Source: JABHCC01 sp964444375
Lineage (GTDB): Bacteria; Bacteroidota; Bacteroidia; Bacteroidales; UBA12481
Length of the DNA stretch: 8,651 nt
Assembly: GCA_964444375.1 (NCBI GenBank)
Contig: CAYUGX010000211.1
Coordinates: 1-8,651 of the forward strand
Reading direction: 5' to 3'
Both the position numbers and the translations under genes were made by a program. This document shows positions 6,112 through 8,651 of the stretch, one piece after another (position 1 is the first letter of the stretch; each line of letters begins with the position of its first letter). The notes below the pieces were generated by a model. That model did no database searches, was not told where the DNA came from, and saw nothing but the letters and a program-made list of their open reading frames with translations.

Positions 6112-7980
6112 TTATCTTTTCTTCGCCTGCTGTTGCCTTTCCCGGGCCATCTTTTCAAGACGAGACTGGAAATTGCTTCTTTTCTTAGCTGGCTTCTTCT
6201 GGTTTTGATTCAAGCGCTTCAAAATCTTTTCTTCATTAATACTTCGCTTGATGACCCACATCTGGATGAAAGTAATGACATTCGAAACAAAATAGTAGAA
6301 GCTCAAGCCCGATGCGTAATTATTAAAGAAGAGCAACATCATAATTGGCATCATGTAGGTCATCATCTTCATGCCTGGCATGCCCTGTCCGGTATCGGTC
6401 TGCGACATGTTGATCTTGGTAGTAACAGCCATTGATATAGCCATCAGCAGGGTAAAGAGGCTGATGTGATCACCATACATCGGAATTTCAAAAGGTAAAT
6501 TCAGGATTGAATCGTATGAAGACAAATCCTTAGCCCAAAGAAACGATTGTTGTCGTAACTCAATTGAGGCCGGGAAGAACCTAAAAAGTGCTAACCAGAT
6601 AGGCATCTGCAAAAGCATGGGTAAACATCCACCCATAGGGCTGACTCCTGCTTTTCGATACAAGGCCATAGTAGCTTGTTGCTTCTCCATGGCTTTATCC
6701 TTGCCGTATTTCTTCCCCAATTCATCGACCTGAGGTTTCAAGACTCGCATTTTTGCTCCTGATACATATGATCGGTAACTCAAGGGCAAGAGAACAGTTT
6801 TAAACAAGATGGTCAGAATGATAATGATAATCCCGTAACTGCCAATGGCACCTTCAAGATAGTGGAAGATATTGACCACAAACCACTTGTTTATCCAGGA
6901 TATAAATGGCCATCCCAGATCCACTAGATTTTCCATCTCATGTCCGATCTCTTTAAGGGTCTTAAAGTGATTGGGCACAAAATAAAACGACATAGGAATA
7001 CTCTCCTGGGGTTTGCCCTGAACAGGAATGCTTATCGCCGCCGAACAGTTTTTCAAATAACCTGATTCTTCAGGCATTTCACCGGTCCATACTTTGGCCG
7101 AAGTAAAGGCCTCCTCGGCCCGCAAAACGGATGAAAAGAACTGTTGCTTAAATCCAATCCATTCAACACGGGTTGACAAATCAGTACTTCCTTCTTTCCT
7201 TGGCTGCAGATGTCCGACCTCATCTTCATAATACTTATAGTATATTGATGAATACTGGCTCTCAAATTTTGCGCCTTTTTCAAGCTGTCTCAGCGGGTAA
7301 GACCAGTCAAGATCAATGAAAGGTGTATTTCGGCCAAAAACCTGAGACATACCATCCATTCGAATTTCAAAGCCAAGCTTATAACTATCTGGTTCAAGTG
7401 TGTAAACAAATTCGATGAATTGTCCTTCGTTCGAATTCAAACGCATGGCCAGAGTTTGGGCTCCGCCACTTGCATTCAAAGTCTCACGACTGGTTTGTGG
7501 TTCGAAGTATAATTGTTCTGTGGCAATCGGACGATTCTGGGCAAAGAAATTTATATTAAATTGATGATCTTCACCTTCAAACAAGATTAAAGGTTTTTTA
7601 TCCCAGGTCAAATAGTCTTTGAGTTCAGCAGAGTAGATTTTGCCTCCTTTAGATGATATCAGAAGTTTCAACTGATCGTTCTCCAGTGTGATCAACTTTT
7701 CCACACCAGATGCAGCGTTGCCAAAAACCCCGAGATCCTTGTTTTGATCACCAGAAGCTACCTGAGGAGCCACTGTATTCTGCTCCTTTGTCAGTTCGAT
7801 ACTGTCCAGGCGTCGCTGCTCTTCAGCAGCTTGCATGGTCTGCTCATACTGCACTTGACGAATGGAGTCATTAACTCTTTTCTGTTCGGCCAATTCCTCC
7901 TGTGAAGGTCTCGTCCATATGCTATACGCAATCAGCATTGCTCCAATCAGCAACAGCCCTATCAGTGATTTTCTATCCAT
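6112..7980 (-). CDS. yidC: Membrane protein insertase YidC/Oxa1
   Basis: Inserts and folds inner-membrane proteins, alone or with SecYEG. The 622 residues fit the long Bacteroidota form. An N-terminal membrane helix (about 5-21) is followed by a Gln/Glu-rich, coil-prone segment (26-67) and a large periplasmic P1 domain (about 92-340). The conserved core follows: a membrane helix (about 372-400, with IIIIILTILFKTVLLPL), the cytoplasmic hairpin with AKMRVLKPQVDEL (409-421) and GVSPMGGCLPMLLQMPIWLALF (445-466), then the C-terminal helices, including SGLSFYYFVSNVITFIQMW (557-575). Lys394 stands where Escherichia coli YidC has its groove arginine (R366). The tail (about 585-622) is strongly basic, suggesting ribosome contact. 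It lies 52 bp after pyrG on the same strand, probably one transcript. A TATTTTTG motif at 8028-8021 lacks a well-spaced partner box. Confidence 0.97.
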   Translation of the reverse strand: MDRKSLIGLLLIGAMLIAYSIWTRPSQEELAEQKRVNDSIRQVQYEQTMQAAEEQRRLDSIELTKEQNTVAPQVASGDQNKDLGVFGNAASGVEKLITLENDQLKLLISSKGGKIYSAELKDYLTWDKKPLILFEGEDHQFNINFFAQNRPIATEQLYFEPQTSRETLNASGGAQTLAMRLNSNEGQFIEFVYTLEPDSYKLGFEIRMDGMSQVFGRNTPFIDLDWSYPLRQLEKGAKFESQYSSIYYKYYEDEVGHLQPRKEGSTDLSTRVEWIGFKQQFFSSVLRAEEAFTSAKVWTGEMPEESGYLKNCSAAISIPVQGKPQESIPMSFYFVPNHFKTLKEIGHEMENLVDLGWPFISWINKWFVVNIFHYLEGAIGSYGIIIIILTILFKTVLLPLSYRSYVSGAKMRVLKPQVDELGKKYGKDKAMEKQQATMALYRKAGVSPMGGCLPMLLQMPIWLALFRFFPASIELRQQSFLWAKDLSSYDSILNLPFEIPMYGDHISLFTLLMAISMAVTTKINMSQTDTGQGMPGMKMMTYMMPIMMLLFFNNYASGLSFYYFVSNVITFIQMWVIKRSINEEKILKRLNQNQKKPAKKRSNFQSRLEKMARERQQQAKKR

Positions 7981-8032
7981 TTTTTAGCTGTATTTCTCCT
8001 CACAATTCATTTTGGAGGGACAAAAATAACAT

Positions 8033-8651
8033 TTATTCCAAGGCGGCTTTGACAAAATGGACAAATAATGGATGCGGTTTCATTACGGTACTTCTGTACT
8101 CTGGATGAAACTGGACACCAATAAACCATTTATGATCGGGAATAACCACCGCTTCTACTAGATTACTTTCAGGATTCACTCCAACAGGAATCATACCACA
8201 AGTCTCATAGTCTGACAAATATTCATTGTTAAACTCGTAACGGTGACGGTGCCTTTCCATAACCGAATCTACCTGGTATACTTCTCTCATTAAACTATCC
8301 TCTCGGATGTCACATTTATACGCACCCAAACGCATGGTACCACCTTTTTCAGTAATGTCTTTCTGATGTTCCATCAAGTCGATCACCGGATAAGGAGTTT
8401 TAGAATCCATCTCTGTACTATTGGCTCTCTTATATTCTAAGACATTACGAGCAAACTCGATAACTGCACATTGCATTCCCAGGCAAATCCCCAGGAAAGG
8501 TATATTATTCTCTCTGGCAAAACGTGCGGCGTTGATTTTACCCTCGATTCCACGGTGTCCAAATCCTGGTGCCACCAGTAATCCTTGTAACCCAGCGAGC
8601 TGCTCCTCCCATCCAGGTTCTTCAAGAGCCTCAGAATGAACAAAGGTTAAT
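8033..8651 (-). CDS. pyrG: CTP synthase, C-terminal glutamine amidotransferase domain (5' end missing)
   Basis: Makes CTP from UTP, ATP and glutamine. The window holds the last 205 codons, open to the right edge; full CTP synthases have about 530-545 residues, so the ATP-dependent amidoligase domain and start lie outside. The frame reads through from 8650: LTFVHSEALEEPGWEEQLAG runs straight into LLVAPGFGHRGIEGKI, so no frameshift is present and the GTG at 8575 is an internal Val. Class I amidotransferase features are the oxyanion-hole GFGHRG, nucleophile Cys in GICLGMQCA (codon 8485-8483), the segment RHRHRYEFN, and the His and Glu of the triad in QFHPEYRS near the C-terminus. The partial domain looks intact and probably active. 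yidC follows 52 bp downstream on the same strand, a common pairing in Bacteroidota, linking pyrimidine nucleotide supply and membrane protein insertion only by transcription. Confidence 0.97.
   Translation of the reverse strand, partial: LTFVHSEALEEPGWEEQLAGLQGLLVAPGFGHRGIEGKINAARFARENNIPFLGICLGMQCAVIEFARNVLEYKRANSTEMDSKTPYPVIDLMEHQKDITEKGGTMRLGAYKCDIREDSLMREVYQVDSVMERHRHRYEFNNEYLSDYETCGMIPVGVNPESNLVEAVVIPDHKWFIGVQFHPEYRSTVMKPHPLFVHFVKAALE

Noticed and set aside
6133..6435. A 100-codon plus-strand open frame opposite yidC
   Set aside because: It lies wholly antisense to conserved yidC codons, has low-complexity His-rich content from the complement, and matches no family I know.
8021..8028. 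A TATTTTTG motif on the minus strand between pyrG and yidC, as a yidC promoter
   Set aside because: The nearest TTTG is 24 nt upstream, beyond the usual spacing; possible, but not supported enough to annotate.
8437..8643. An alternative minus-strand frame with an ATG at 8643 suggested a frameshift near the 5' side of pyrG
   Set aside because: The main pyrG frame reads continuously to 8650 with typical CTP synthase sequence; the other frame is a shadow with no family resemblance.

Overview
The window looks like core chromosome of a gliding-type member of the Bacteroidota, probably Cytophagales-like. Three things point there: a GldI-type FKBP lipoprotein, a two-domain FKBP lipoprotein of a kind common in that phylum, and candidate promoters of the TTTG / TAnnTTTG type used by the phylum's primary sigma factor. 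The gene neighbourhoods recF with a DciA-like gene, TPR gene with ribH, and pyrG with yidC are, from general knowledge, also typical of the phylum. The species assignment is inference; no rRNA or other marker is present.

Layout. Positions 1-2814 (minus strand) form a compact unit reading nrnA-like DHH phosphoesterase, gldI-like lipoprotein, two-domain FKBP lipoprotein, then a single-domain FKBP lipoprotein cut by the window edge. The genes overlap by 4 bp, are 40 bp apart, and abut with no gap. ndk (2848-3306, plus) diverges from this unit across only 33 bp. Next, on the minus strand, recF (4736-3612) overlaps a DciA-like DUF721 gene (3631-3335) by 20 bp, a replication/repair pair. A membrane-anchored TPR protein gene (from 4891, plus) diverges from recF. 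It carries an in-frame TAA at 5404-5406 that separates the last 56 codons of an otherwise intact frame. A strong hairpin terminator follows and ends 5 bp before ribH (5629-6111, plus). ribH and yidC (7980-6112, minus) converge with directly abutting stop codons. yidC is preceded by the C-terminal glutaminase half of pyrG (8651-8033, minus), cut by the right edge.

Functionally the window holds envelope protein folding and insertion (FKBP lipoproteins, GldI, YidC, the TPR protein), nucleotide and RNA metabolism (Ndk, PyrG, NrnA-like), riboflavin synthesis (RibH), and DNA replication and repair (RecF, DciA-like). No gene-free stretch exceeds about 155 bp. I see no mobile element, CRISPR array, tRNA or rRNA, and no convincing new biological system. 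The most unusual items are the stop codon inside the TPR gene, the hairpin directly before ribH, and the tandem family of FKBP lipoproteins with graded loss of active-site residues.
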